NCBI GenBank assembly: GCA_023627715.1
Contig: JAMAHW010000145.1
Coordinates: forward strand, 1-51,635
Reading direction: 5' to 3'
DNA length: 51,635 nt
From: Periconia sp. R9002
Lineage: Eukaryota; Ascomycota; Dothideomycetes; Pleosporales; Periconiaceae
Below the pieces are notes generated by a model, which saw only the letters and a program-made list of their open reading frames with translations, was not told where the DNA came from and ran no database searches. A program made the position numbers and the translations under genes. Positions 1 through 8,489 of the stretch are shown in pieces. Numbering within the stretch: position 1 is the first letter of the stretch; each line of letters opens with the position of its first letter.

Positions 1-160
1 CCTCAAGTAGGATATCCTTGGCGAACCTTTGCCATGAATCTAACATTCTTTTGTGTACTTTCTTAGGCTCAAGGTTGGACTCCTGTTCTACGGCACCCTT
101 GTCAATCTGTTGATCATTTAATTTGCGAAGGTCTGAGACGTCAACAATGCGAGGAGCCAT
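1..160 (-). CDS. 5' end of a leftward gene, possible tyrosine recombinase (partial)
   Basis: An ATG at 160-158 opens a reading frame of 53 codons that runs off the left edge without a stop. The peptide is charged and helical-looking and ends ...RMLDSWQRFAKDILLE. I do not recognise it with certainty. The spacing of Trp, Phe and Leu in that last helix, and the position 370 bp from a broken 5S rRNA gene, recall the N-terminal core-binding part of fungal DUF3435 (FluG-domain) tyrosine recombinases, which act as captains of Starship elements. This identity is inference. Alternatives are an ordinary hypothetical protein or another transposon protein. There is no intron inside the visible part. Confidence 0.45.
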   Translation of the reverse strand, partial: MAPRIVDVSDLRKLNDQQIDKGAVEQESNLEPKKVHKRMLDSWQRFAKDILLE

Positions 161-263
161 CGCAGCGAGTAAAGAAGCTAGCGGAGTGAAAAAGAATAAT
201 AAGTGCGACTTCGCGGTCGGTGCAAGGAGTGTGTGAACGTGGACGAGTGTGTGGACAAGGGTT

Positions 264-353
264 GTGTGGACGAGGAGTGTGGACGAGGAGTGTGGACGAG
301 GAGTGTGGATGAGGAGTGTGGACGAAGAGTGTGCGGACGAAGAGTGTGTGGAC
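264..353. repeat. 13-bp minisatellite
   Basis: About six head-to-tail copies of GTGTGGACGAGGA (single-base variants, one 15-bp copy), preceded from about 232 by looser versions. The open frame that crosses it is a by-product of the repeat and not a gene. It lies between the leftward partial gene and the 5S rRNA fragment. Confidence 0.9.
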
Positions 354-530
354 AACATATTTCTGATCGTTAAAGCAGCCTTAGACTCAATATTGAATCT
401 TGTATTCAGTGTTTACAGAGGTCTGTATTTAAGGAAGATTACTAAGCTAAATGCGGTATAGCGCGCATTTCCTTTCTAGGAACTGTATACCGTAAACAGT
501 ACTAAACACTATTTTATGGTCAGTCAGTAA

Positions 531-632
531 GGAGAAAACAGAGCTTCCCGTCCGCTCAGCTGTACTTAAGCATGGTACCGGCGGATTAGTAGTTAGGTGG
601 GTGACCACTAGCGAATACCTGCTGTTGTATGT
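531..632 (+). rRNA. 5S rRNA gene, 5'-truncated
   Basis: The stretch matches fungal 5S rRNA from about nucleotide 25 to the 3' end: GCTTCCCGTCCGCTCAGC (543-560), TACTTAAG, TTAGTAGTTAGGTGGGTGAC (587-606), GCGAATACC and the terminal TGTTGTATGT. A T6 run (632-637) follows, as expected for a polymerase III terminator. The 5' terminal strand (normally ACATACGACCA...) that should pair with the 3' end is absent, and the 5' strand of helix II does not match CATGGTACC. The copy is therefore broken near 531 and is probably not functional. In Pezizomycotina 5S genes are dispersed, so one single copy is normal. Confidence 0.85.
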
Positions 633-637
633 TTTTT
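632..637 (+). terminator. Pol III T-run terminator of the 5S gene
   Basis: Six consecutive T residues sit immediately after the 3' end of the 5S rRNA sequence, in the place of a normal RNA polymerase III terminator. Confidence 0.7.
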
Positions 638-1708
638 GTTTCCCTCTTCTCCTAAAACCCTAATCTTTTTTTAGATATTTGTGTAGCTATCTGTGTTTAC
701 ATCAATGAATGTTGATGCCCCTGGGAACAAGGGTAACTTTCCGGTTGCTATACTCCCCCAACCTGCAATGCCCCCTGTATTTGGCATATTAGTGATGTGT
801 TGTTTCCGTATTCAGTGATTTTGCCTTATTACTGTGCCGCCCCTCTGTGCTACGACTGGCAGTGCTGCCTGCTGCCTGCTTCATCAATAGTTGGACTGCG
901 CCGCTCACTTACCTCACGAGTTACAAGTAAGCTCGCCTGGCAATTCTCCCGACTCCCTGCTCCAGCAGCCTAATACCTTGAGTCCGTGACATTTTGTAGT
1001 TGACGCCGCCTGTATCTCAGGCAGAGTAGTTAAGTCATTCTCAACGCGCCCGTGATGTAGGCGAGCGTTTCTTCATCTTTTGTCTGAAAACTAGACTGGC
1101 ATTTGACGTCTGTCAAAAATTCAACCTTCTATCACTAGGCTTGCTCCATTCCCTTTTTCCCGTCAATTCTCAAACCCTGACCCTAAGGTGTGTCTGCGCC
1201 GCTGAGCGCCTCACTAGCAGACCTTTGTTGGTTGCACGACCACAGTTCAGCCAAGAGAAGCGATGATTGGGTGGAAAGGCTGCAAAATGCGCAGACCTGC
1301 AGATGCAAATGTCCCAATCCTGTGTCCCGACTGAGGATGTTCTCTCGTATTCCCTTTTCCGCATTCACCGGAATAGGCGAGGTGCGTGGGTAGACCTAGC
1401 TCAGAACTGCGGGACTCGCACATGATTTTGGGTATATATACTCTCACATCTATATTTTTTTCAGCGTCTTTGTCCCCAGACAACTTGCTACCGCTTTTTG
1501 CTAGCAACCGCTTCCTGCAGCACTCATCGTCAGTCATCCTATATTCTTCCACTTTTTTATCTCAATTCTCTTGGTTATTAGTCGCTGCCGTTGGTGCGGT
1601 CTCAGTACAAGTATGGCAGCTTTTATGCCTAACACCACAACGCTAATGCGCCTGCACTAGGGCATCTTCCATTGTGACTGGCCCCTTCTCATCTTGGACA
1701 TTGCTGAT
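638..1708. other. Non-coding stretch, 1.07 kb
   Basis: No frame here shows protein-like composition on either strand. A CT-rich leader-like segment with a TATATATA (1434-1441) lies about 270 bp before the next gene and may be its promoter. I see no RNA gene and no clear repeat. Confidence 0.5.
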
Positions 1709-2683
1709 ATGGAGTCTTTCGAGATTCTTTCAATGCAGAATGTTCGACCAGGACTCGACTCTGGCTACTACCGAATCCTGACAGGATCAAGAAAGATCAA
1801 GTACCTTGAGCTTGCTTCCGAGAACCCGATTTACTGGCCTGATATCCGCGGCGAGTGGCTTGACTTCACAACCATTCCTGGAGGCGACTGGAATGTTGGC
1901 TACCTTACTTATAAAGCCGATATTCGTAAATACGTTTTGGGTTCCACCGGAATGATGACCTTAGAAAGCATTAAAAAGACCTGGCATCCACAGATGGTCG
2001 ACTACTTGGACTTAGGAGACGCGTCTTCTGGTTATCCCAAGGAGTTGCAGTGCTACGGACAGATTGCCGCAGCGGTCTACCCTGGCCATTTCGATGTTGA
2101 CAAGGTTGTCGTCAGCTACGATTGGCACCCACATGACCAGTATGGTCCCAATCACGAGACGGAGATCTACTCTTTGATTCAAGGTCACAATATTGGTCCA
2201 AGATTTCTCGCCCACATCACCGAGAATCGGGACCGAGTCATCGGCTTTATGGTTGAGAGGGTTCCAGCGCGTCAAGCTGTACCCAGCGACATGAAAGCTT
2301 GCCAAGAAGTCTTATCAAGGCTTCATAGCCTCGGAATTGTCTACGGATCCCTCCGACCATCCTCTTTCCTGATTACAGATGGTGGCGCTCTCCTGCATTC
2401 CTTTGGTGGCTCATCCCAGACAAATGATAAGATTGTTCTCGATGCTGAGATGGCTACTATCGAGAGTGCTTTGCAGAAGAAGGAAGACAAACCAGATTAC
2501 AGTTCTATTAGTCAGGAGTTGGTCGACGAGCTTGCCTCTATCTGTGCACGCGACAACGGTATTCACCCCGCTCTTACTCACCAAGCAATCGAAGAGGGCA
2601 AAATTACCGTCACCCAGGAAGAGCATAAAAAGATGCTTCTCGAACTAAGGGAAAATAAAGGATGTTGGAGACCTGGAGACTAA
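1709..2683 (+). CDS. Kinase-fold-like protein with degenerate catalytic motifs
   Basis: Single-exon frame of 324 aa. The first ATG in frame is at 1709; the frame stays open a few codons upstream without an ATG. The central part (about 150-235) has the layout of the protein kinase-like/APH fold: an acidic 'ETEIY' helix, a hinge-like 'GFMVERV' and a catalytic-loop position reading GIVYGSLRPSSFLI (209-222). Active members have HGDxxxxN there; here the HGD Asp is Ser and the loop Asn is Ser, and the metal-binding DF(E/G) position reads HSF. The protein is therefore predicted to be catalytically dead and could be a scaffold or pseudokinase. Related fungal proteins are often loosely annotated; I assign no specific substrate. 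The N-terminal 140 residues are not recognised. Confidence 0.72.
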   Translation: MESFEILSMQNVRPGLDSGYYRILTGSRKIKYLELASENPIYWPDIRGEWLDFTTIPGGDWNVGYLTYKADIRKYVLGSTGMMTLESIKKTWHPQMVDYLDLGDASSGYPKELQCYGQIAAAVYPGHFDVDKVVVSYDWHPHDQYGPNHETEIYSLIQGHNIGPRFLAHITENRDRVIGFMVERVPARQAVPSDMKACQEVLSRLHSLGIVYGSLRPSSFLITDGGALLHSFGGSSQTNDKIVLDAEMATIESALQKKEDKPDYSSISQELVDELASICARDNGIHPALTHQAIEEGKITVTQEEHKKMLLELRENKGCWRPGD

Positions 2684-4187
2684 CTGGGTATCTTGCTGCT
2701 GTTAGATGCACTGGGGTTGACGGTTATGACACAGGGTTACCAGTTGCTGCTTCTCTGTTCCGAACAGTAATCCATTCACTTGTTTTCATCAATTCATCAC
2801 TTGTACACAATTGCCAGGACTCCGTGGAAGATCGACTTTATGTGTTCCCCTTTCTCTATTCCTTCCCAGCTTTGCTCTCCTGGGATTAGTACGCAAATAC
2901 ACAGTTTTTTCTCTTACTGGATAGAGATCTATGCAATGATTAAATATATGTCTTACAGGTATCGTGAAATATATCGTTGCTTACTGAATATAATACTAAA
3001 CTACCCATTGTGACCTCTAATTTTTACAATAGATAGCGACATGAGAACCTAGTTAGGTCAAGCTAGTAGATGAATCAAATGTTGTCACAGATCAACTTTC
3101 AACTGGGTCCTACTTCAGATTTGGCATATCAAATCCGTGGAAATGATCCATCTTCCTGATACATCACGTAGATCAGATCAATCAAAAATTTCAAATATTG
3201 TGAGCCATCAGGCAATGATGATTGCTAAACTTAATGTATTCGTCTGGCATAGCGAGTGTATATGGTCAATTCCAACCTGAAAAAACAAAAACGGGAAACA
3301 AATGAGTGTATACGGTCAACCAACTTCTGATAAAAAAATGAGAGGAGAGGAACGAGTGTACACGATTGACAAGCAATCGTGATAAAAAGGAGATAATTGC
3401 GTGGCGCTCACTGATAGCCCTTCATGTGCTGAGATACTCGAAATATTTCCTAGAAACCCCAGAGTCAATCAGAAAGCTGAGATTGGGTCGGGACCCCATC
3501 CACCTACAATCTGCTGTTCGAGATTTGGCCCCTTATCCACTAGCGGCAAGTAGTGCATGGATAGTCGAACCATATATCGGGAACCACTGTAAATCTACAA
3601 CGTGGATATCTATTGCAGCGATCTTCTATGTAGACAGGTTCAGTAGTCCGGTGTCCACAACTCCAGTGAAGTACAGCTGCTTCGCACATGATGATTGAGA
3701 AGGGTCTGTGTTTTATTAGTAAGTTTATTAATGCAATAGAAACGTTTGGTAACTGACATTGGCAGTGTTTCGATCTCGAATTGGGAAGCTGTGTTGTTCG
3801 GATGGTCCGATGCTCTAGTAGTGGCAGAGAGATGGTGTGATGGATTGATCAACAGAAGATGAATATATCGAAATTGTGAAGGAAGGTTGGAGGCTGTCTG
3901 GTTTGGAAATAATGCGAACGTCTTGTCGTCTTTATAGACCGAGTTCCTCTAGTTGAAAGCGGCTACACACTACGAATTCCGCTTCTCTTCTCTGAAAACA
4001 TATCCCTCGATTGACTTGAACCTGACTGAAACGAGGCGGAGCACTCGACCAGGGAGAACAGGTTATCATAGTGTCCAACGAAATCTGATTTACGCAAATA
4101 CATGAAGGAGGCGTATCTAGCATTGTATGATGTCGTTCAACACGTGCGCAAATAGTTGCCTGTGTGCCCGTCCTGGTCGAGGGCGTG
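2684..4187. other. Non-coding stretch, 1.5 kb
   Basis: Mostly 3' flank of the kinase-like gene and AT-moderate sequence without a convincing frame. It contains a short 50-bp-period tandem repeat (3254-3369). Short open frames on both strands have no recognisable domain. Confidence 0.5.
3254..3369. repeat. 50-bp period tandem repeat, 2.3 copies
   Basis: The core GAGTGTATAYGGTCAA starts at 3254, 3304 and, more diverged, 3354, exactly 50 bp apart. The spacers are A-rich and only loosely similar. Confidence 0.75.
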
Positions 4188-4260
4188 ACCAAGTGTTTTC
4201 CCCTGCCTGTGTCAATCCCCAGGGTAGCAGTACTCTGTAAGAATCAATTGAAATTTCATA
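4188..4260 (+). repeat. Dispersed 73-bp direct repeat, copy A
   Basis: Begins ACCAAGTGTTTTCCCC and ends AAATTTCAT. A second copy in the same orientation is at 4794-4866, about 85% identical by eye. Confidence 0.85.
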
Positions 4261-4418
4261 ATGTCGTGCAAACTAACACGAAGGTGTATCATTTATAAGA
4301 CACTGGGCAGCGCTTCGCTAGGACCATCACTATGCCTCTCTACATTTCTAATCCAAGTTAGCCAATCTATCTCAAAGTTTAGTTACATTTCGAAACAGAA
4401 AGAAGAGGTACAGCAATA

Positions 4419-4511
4419 ATGAAATCATCTGTTCTATATACAGCAGCAACCCTTTGCGCGTCTAGTATCTGCTGCGAATGCAGCCATGAAAAGTATGAGA
4501 AGTATGAATGA
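4419..4511 (+). CDS. Possible truncated small secreted peptide (30 aa)
   Basis: ATG at 4419, TGA at 4509-4511. The 30-residue product begins with a basic N-terminus and a hydrophobic stretch (KSSVLYTAATLCASSI), like a fungal signal peptide, followed by CCEC and a charged tail. A TATA-like TTTATAA lies about 125 bp upstream. It may be the 5' remnant of a broken small secreted protein gene, a spliced first exon or chance. No mature domain can be recognised. Confidence 0.25.
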   Translation: MKSSVLYTAATLCASSICCECSHEKYEKYE

Positions 4512-4689
4512 ATTATCACAGTGTATTGTACTACTCTCGGTATCAACGCAGGCAAAAAATGAAAATAAAAAACACGGTAACTTCCTCCGCTAGGACGGAC
4601 CTACAAGCAACTGTTGGCGCACGTGATAAGAGCGAAGGCAGTTATCACAGGCGGGTACGGCGCAGCACGGCACGGCGGATATTGCTCCA

Positions 4690-5062
4690 GGCTTCCATCT
4701 ATCTAGGCACTATTCTATTGGACTACAAGTTCTCATAACTCAGTACGGCACAGCACAGTACGGCATGGCGGATATTGCCTTAGGCTTCACGTTACCAAGT
4801 GTTTTCCCCTACCTGTGTCGATACCCAGGGTAGCAATACTCTGTGAGGATCGATTTCAAATTTCATTGCCTTGGGCTTCTATCTATCTAGGAGCTGTTGT
4901 ATTGGACTACAAGTTCTTGCAACTCAGTACGGCACAGCACAGTACGACATGGCGCAGCACGGCACGGTGGATATTGCCTCGGGCTTCCATCTATCTAGGA
5001 GCTACTGTATTGGACTACAGGTTCTTACAGCTCAGTACGACACAGCACAGTATGACCAGCAC
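4690..5062 (+). repeat. About 80-bp repeat unit in three copies
   Basis: Three copies near 4690-4773, 4876-4952 and 4984-5062 share CATCTATCTAGG, TTGGACTACA and CTCAGTACGGCACAGCACAG. Copies 2 and 3 are about 108 bp apart; between copies 1 and 2 lies copy B of the 73-bp repeat. The inner GGCACAGCAC motif is itself locally repeated. Confidence 0.8.
4794..4866 (+). repeat. Dispersed 73-bp direct repeat, copy B
   Basis: Second copy of the segment at 4188-4260, inserted between repeat units of the 4690-5062 array. Confidence 0.85.
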
Positions 5063-5994
5063 TGCCTCGTGAACCTACTTCAGGTGGCAGCGAAGTTTGA
5101 GTACGCGACTGGATTGAGAGGAATCAGTGTGCAGGATTCGGTACATATGGTCACTGTCCATGTCAGTCTCGTAGCCGAGGATCCGGTCAAAAAAGTCCCT
5201 GCTGACCTGGTCATTGTAGCTAATCGAGCATTCTCCACCGTAGCACAACAGACTCCAGCTCTGGTAGGAGGGAAAACACAACACGAGTCATGAAATGAGC
5301 AGCTCTCAAGCTGTGCCAGCTCTCTAACATCATTATGAATTAGCGGCAACAGCAGCTGCGCAAAACTTGGAAATTGCCTTTGGTGCTTCACGGAATGCAT
5401 GATCAGTGCAACTTTCCCATGGCACGCTGTGAGCGTTCTGGGGACATAGAAGTGAAAATCGAAAGTTGGACTGGGTAAAGGGTCCCGAGAAGCAGGCTGT
5501 GGCAGTTCTAGTACTTGGAACTGCGAGCAGAGTTGAGAAACTCACATTAAAAGCTGTTTCAAACATAATGCAGACCTTGAACATGACATTGCTGGATAAG
5601 TCATGTTGTTCATGGTATTCAACGTTGATATCAATGTTGCCTAAAACTAGTGGCTTGGCACACTGCCTAAACCCTTCCTGCCACTCCGCCCAATTGCTTC
5701 TACATTACATTCCAAGGTGAATATCCACTCCAGTGCTGTGAAGTTTCTTCGCAGCGAGTCTTTCTTCTTTCGCGTGATTAATATCAATCAATTCCACCAC
5801 CATCCAACTTCCGCCCAACAATACCAAGTTTGATTACTTCGTCCTTCAACCTACACTGCTCCATCACTCACCTTCATATTACTTTCGAGGAGATCGGATG
5901 GTTACAATCAGCCAGGTTCTTTCTCTTCAAATTGTTCTTTCATCATTACGCCGACTTTATTGCCTTTGCGTGCTTTGTCTCCTACATCAGCGCC
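5063..5994. other. Non-coding stretch, 0.9 kb
   Basis: Both strands between 5075 and 5290 carry 70-140-codon open frames that overlap one another, and none shows a recognisable domain. The part from about 5720 is pyrimidine-rich and is a plausible leader/promoter of the gene at 5995. Confidence 0.45.
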
Positions 5995-6576
5995 ATGTCG
6001 AACCAATACTCAAATTTATTCGCTGAAATCGCTGCCCAGCAGCAGGCCGCCGCCGCTACCGCCGCCGCTAATCCGGTTTTTTATGTTCCTCCCTCCAGGA
6101 AAGACGAGATCCGGGCATACACTGTTCTCAAGGTTTGTGCCGTCTGCCATCCAAAAGCTGGAGACACGAATCATTGGACTTTGTCATTCGATGTTGGCCA
6201 TGAACGGGGCGTCGGATTAGACATACATCCCAACCAACAATTACCTCATATAAACGGCGGCCATAAAGCCCAAGTTGTTGTGTCTTTACTTCAGTCCGTG
6301 GTTTCGAACGACGCGGAGAGATACGACCCTGTCTCAATTACCTATCAGCGATCTGTTGGTTGGTATATAGACTACTTGACGCAAGGAGGGCGCTTCAAAT
6401 ATGCATTCACTTCTGAAGGCGTTGGATGTCGAAAATGGATCACCGATACTCTACAGCATCTGGCTGATATTGGAGAGGTTGATAGTACTGAATCTGCTTC
6501 AGCTAGGGATTCTCTTGCCTATATCTGGCCTGAGGGCCACGCTGCTGAGCCTACATCCGGTACTTATTTCCAGTAA
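5995..6576 (+). CDS. Small fungal protein, DUF7770-like
   Basis: Single exon, 193 aa. ATG at 5995 is chosen because the upstream in-frame extension has no ATG and is pyrimidine-rich leader sequence. An alanine/glutamine-rich N-terminus (residues 10-26) is followed by a compact domain with NHWTLSFDVG (about 58-67), GVGLDIHPN, and a C-terminal part with SVGWYIDYLTQGG, GCRKWI and DSLAYIWPEG. The order 'HW-L-hydrophobic strand-hydrophobic strand-basic/Tyr segment' resembles the fungus-specific DUF7770 family, whose function is unknown. There is no signal peptide or membrane segment. Family assignment is from memory of the motif pattern. Confidence 0.65.
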   Translation: MSNQYSNLFAEIAAQQQAAAATAAANPVFYVPPSRKDEIRAYTVLKVCAVCHPKAGDTNHWTLSFDVGHERGVGLDIHPNQQLPHINGGHKAQVVVSLLQSVVSNDAERYDPVSITYQRSVGWYIDYLTQGGRFKYAFTSEGVGCRKWITDTLQHLADIGEVDSTESASARDSLAYIWPEGHAAEPTSGTYFQ

Positions 6577-7082
6577 GGATTGAGATAAAACTGGAGGTAT
6601 ATATATACTTTGCTTTCGTTTTGGAGTGAGCTATGGTACTCATCTGTTGCATTGTTCTACTTGATATTGTGTTGACTGTCGCTCTTCTATGTACCGATTC
6701 CGCTTTTCTATATATAACATCAGATATGTTATCTACGAAAACGCCTCAATCCACCTCTTCCATTTTCCATCATCCTTCCCGCTCACGCCATAATATGCCT
6801 TATATCTAACAGGGTTAAAAAAAACTTAAAATCTACATAGGAAACTGTATATTAGAAGTTTCGCCAGTATACGTGTTGTGTAACACTTCCTAATTAGAAA
6901 TCTGTTTTATCAAAATGTATAATACGATGTAGCGTGACCAATACTGCCATAGGCAACGCCACCCAAAACTAATAGAAAATCCACTCTCGTCTAGCATTAT
7001 TTCCTACATTTGTATTTGAGTTGATATGGATGTGGCAAAATCTAATCACAGCCAGCGGTATGTACATGCCAATTCCCGGCAA
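6577..7082. other. Non-coding stretch between convergent genes
   Basis: 3' flanks of the DUF7770-like gene and the HET pseudogene. AT-leaning, with TATATATA at about 6599-6607. No gene or RNA seen. Confidence 0.6.
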
Positions 7083-8489
7083 CTACACAATCATAACTTC
7101 CTGATCTTCAATGTCCCAGTTGTATTTCTTTCCCTCTTTCGCCGGGATTCTGAACTGTCCAATTCTTAGAAATGCTCCGCCCTCGTCTTGTGTATCAGGA
7201 ACTAGCACTAAGCCGACGGCTGATTTCCAAGAGGTGAAACCAAGGAGGAAATATCGATAGTCTGATTCACTAAACTCATTACTCGTTTCGTAGTATATGT
7301 TTACTCCCCAGTCGTTGCCAATCTTCCGGGGAGCAGCTCGAGGCGGTCTCGGGAAGGTTGCTAGCTTGCCTCGAAGAATAAGCCGCCCACCAGTTGCATG
7401 AGTAAAATCAATCTTCTCATCCTCCAATACCGGCCATTCTATCACCTTCGCGTTTTCTGTCTTAACTTCGTCTATTTCAATTTTTATAATGTATGGTGCC
7501 ACCGGTTCCTTATCCGTCAGCGATACCCAAGACCAAGTCGGTCGTTGAACTTGCTCTAATCTTAGTCTCGGAAACATTTTGGGTGGTACAACGAAAGCTC
7601 GCCAACCGAGGTGCCGTATGCCAAATCTTTCCCACAAGCCGGCCCAGTAGTTGCCACCACATGTCTCGTGAAACTCTTTAGCTATACCCGCCAACGCAGG
7701 CAAGCGATCTTTGGCCTTGGTGATTCTGCGTGTGCTGTAATGTTTGATAATATCGGTCCAATTCTTCCCCCAAGACGTGCGTGACTTCCTCTTGGTGAAA
7801 ATCGTGTGGGGCAATCTAACTGGAAAGTTCATTATTCCGGTATGGTTAAATGTATAATCATCATAATGATAGGTTCCAGTCGGGCAATTGAAAAGGACAC
7901 CATCATAGTTTCCAAAATGCAGCATCCACGGTGACATAACTTGCTCTTGAAATGTCTATCCTCGATCTTCTATTGGATTCTTCGCCACGGTGAGTAAAGC
8001 AACGCCCATGTTATCGAACGGCGGATAGAACGGCAAGCGAACTCGAGGAACGCGGAGGAACCCTTCCTCAGCTGACATTGCTGTTGCTGCTGAAATGGTC
8101 AAGCTCGCACATTTGTAGATTTGGCCCATGTTTTCGATCTCAGTCCTCTTGTCCTTCTCATTGTCTTGAATAATGCAAAGAACATCGATCCAGAGATAAC
8201 GGATTTTTAGGCCCCGTGTAATGGTAATCGCATCTTGAATCGTTTGTGGCAGAGACATGAGTTCTATACCGGCAATTTTCGATGCTAATGTGTCGTTCGT
8301 GGTCTTAATGCGCTGGTCGCCGCCCCAGCAGTAACTTAGCGCTATGTAAGGGGCTGTCTCTCCTCCTCCCGCCGCGATGTGAAGTTTGACTTGTTCAGTG
8401 TTATTTTCGCTTCCAACATCAATTACTCTGGTTGGAAGAACTGGGGTGCACATTATGAGGCAAGACTCATGGTGATCTCGGCACCAATT
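7083..8489 (-). pseudogene. HET-domain pseudogene (5' truncated, one in-frame stop)
   Basis: Reading leftward from 8489, the frame gives WCRDHHESC, then LPTRVIDVG, IALSYCWGG, IRYLWIDVLCIIQD, a TISAA-type block and NPIEDRG, all in the order of a HET (heterokaryon incompatibility) domain. The next codon is TAG (7958-7956) where the family has the Trp of RGWTFQEQ; TFQEQVMSPWMLHFG follows in the same frame and the coding region continues to 7083 (TAG) with PTWSWVS near the end. The N-terminal 100 or more residues usual in the family are missing: the frame begins 0 codons after the stop of the neighbouring HET gene. ATG at 8453 could still start a 165-aa fragment. The stop fits a CpA-to-TpA change on the + strand. 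Confidence 0.85.

Noticed and set aside
249..461. 70-codon open frame across the minisatellite
   Set aside because: It starts with GTG and its repetitive peptide is only the translation of the 13-bp repeat.
1170..1646. Overlapping open frames on both strands
   Set aside because: They overlap each other in several frames, most lack ATG and none has a recognisable domain or codon bias.
3366..3698. 110-codon frame on the + strand
   Set aside because: It begins at a TTG codon inside a tandem repeat and the peptide has no domain; probably chance.
4871..5400. Open frames on both strands over the repeat array
   Set aside because: Mutually overlapping, repeat-derived at the 5' end and without recognisable motifs.
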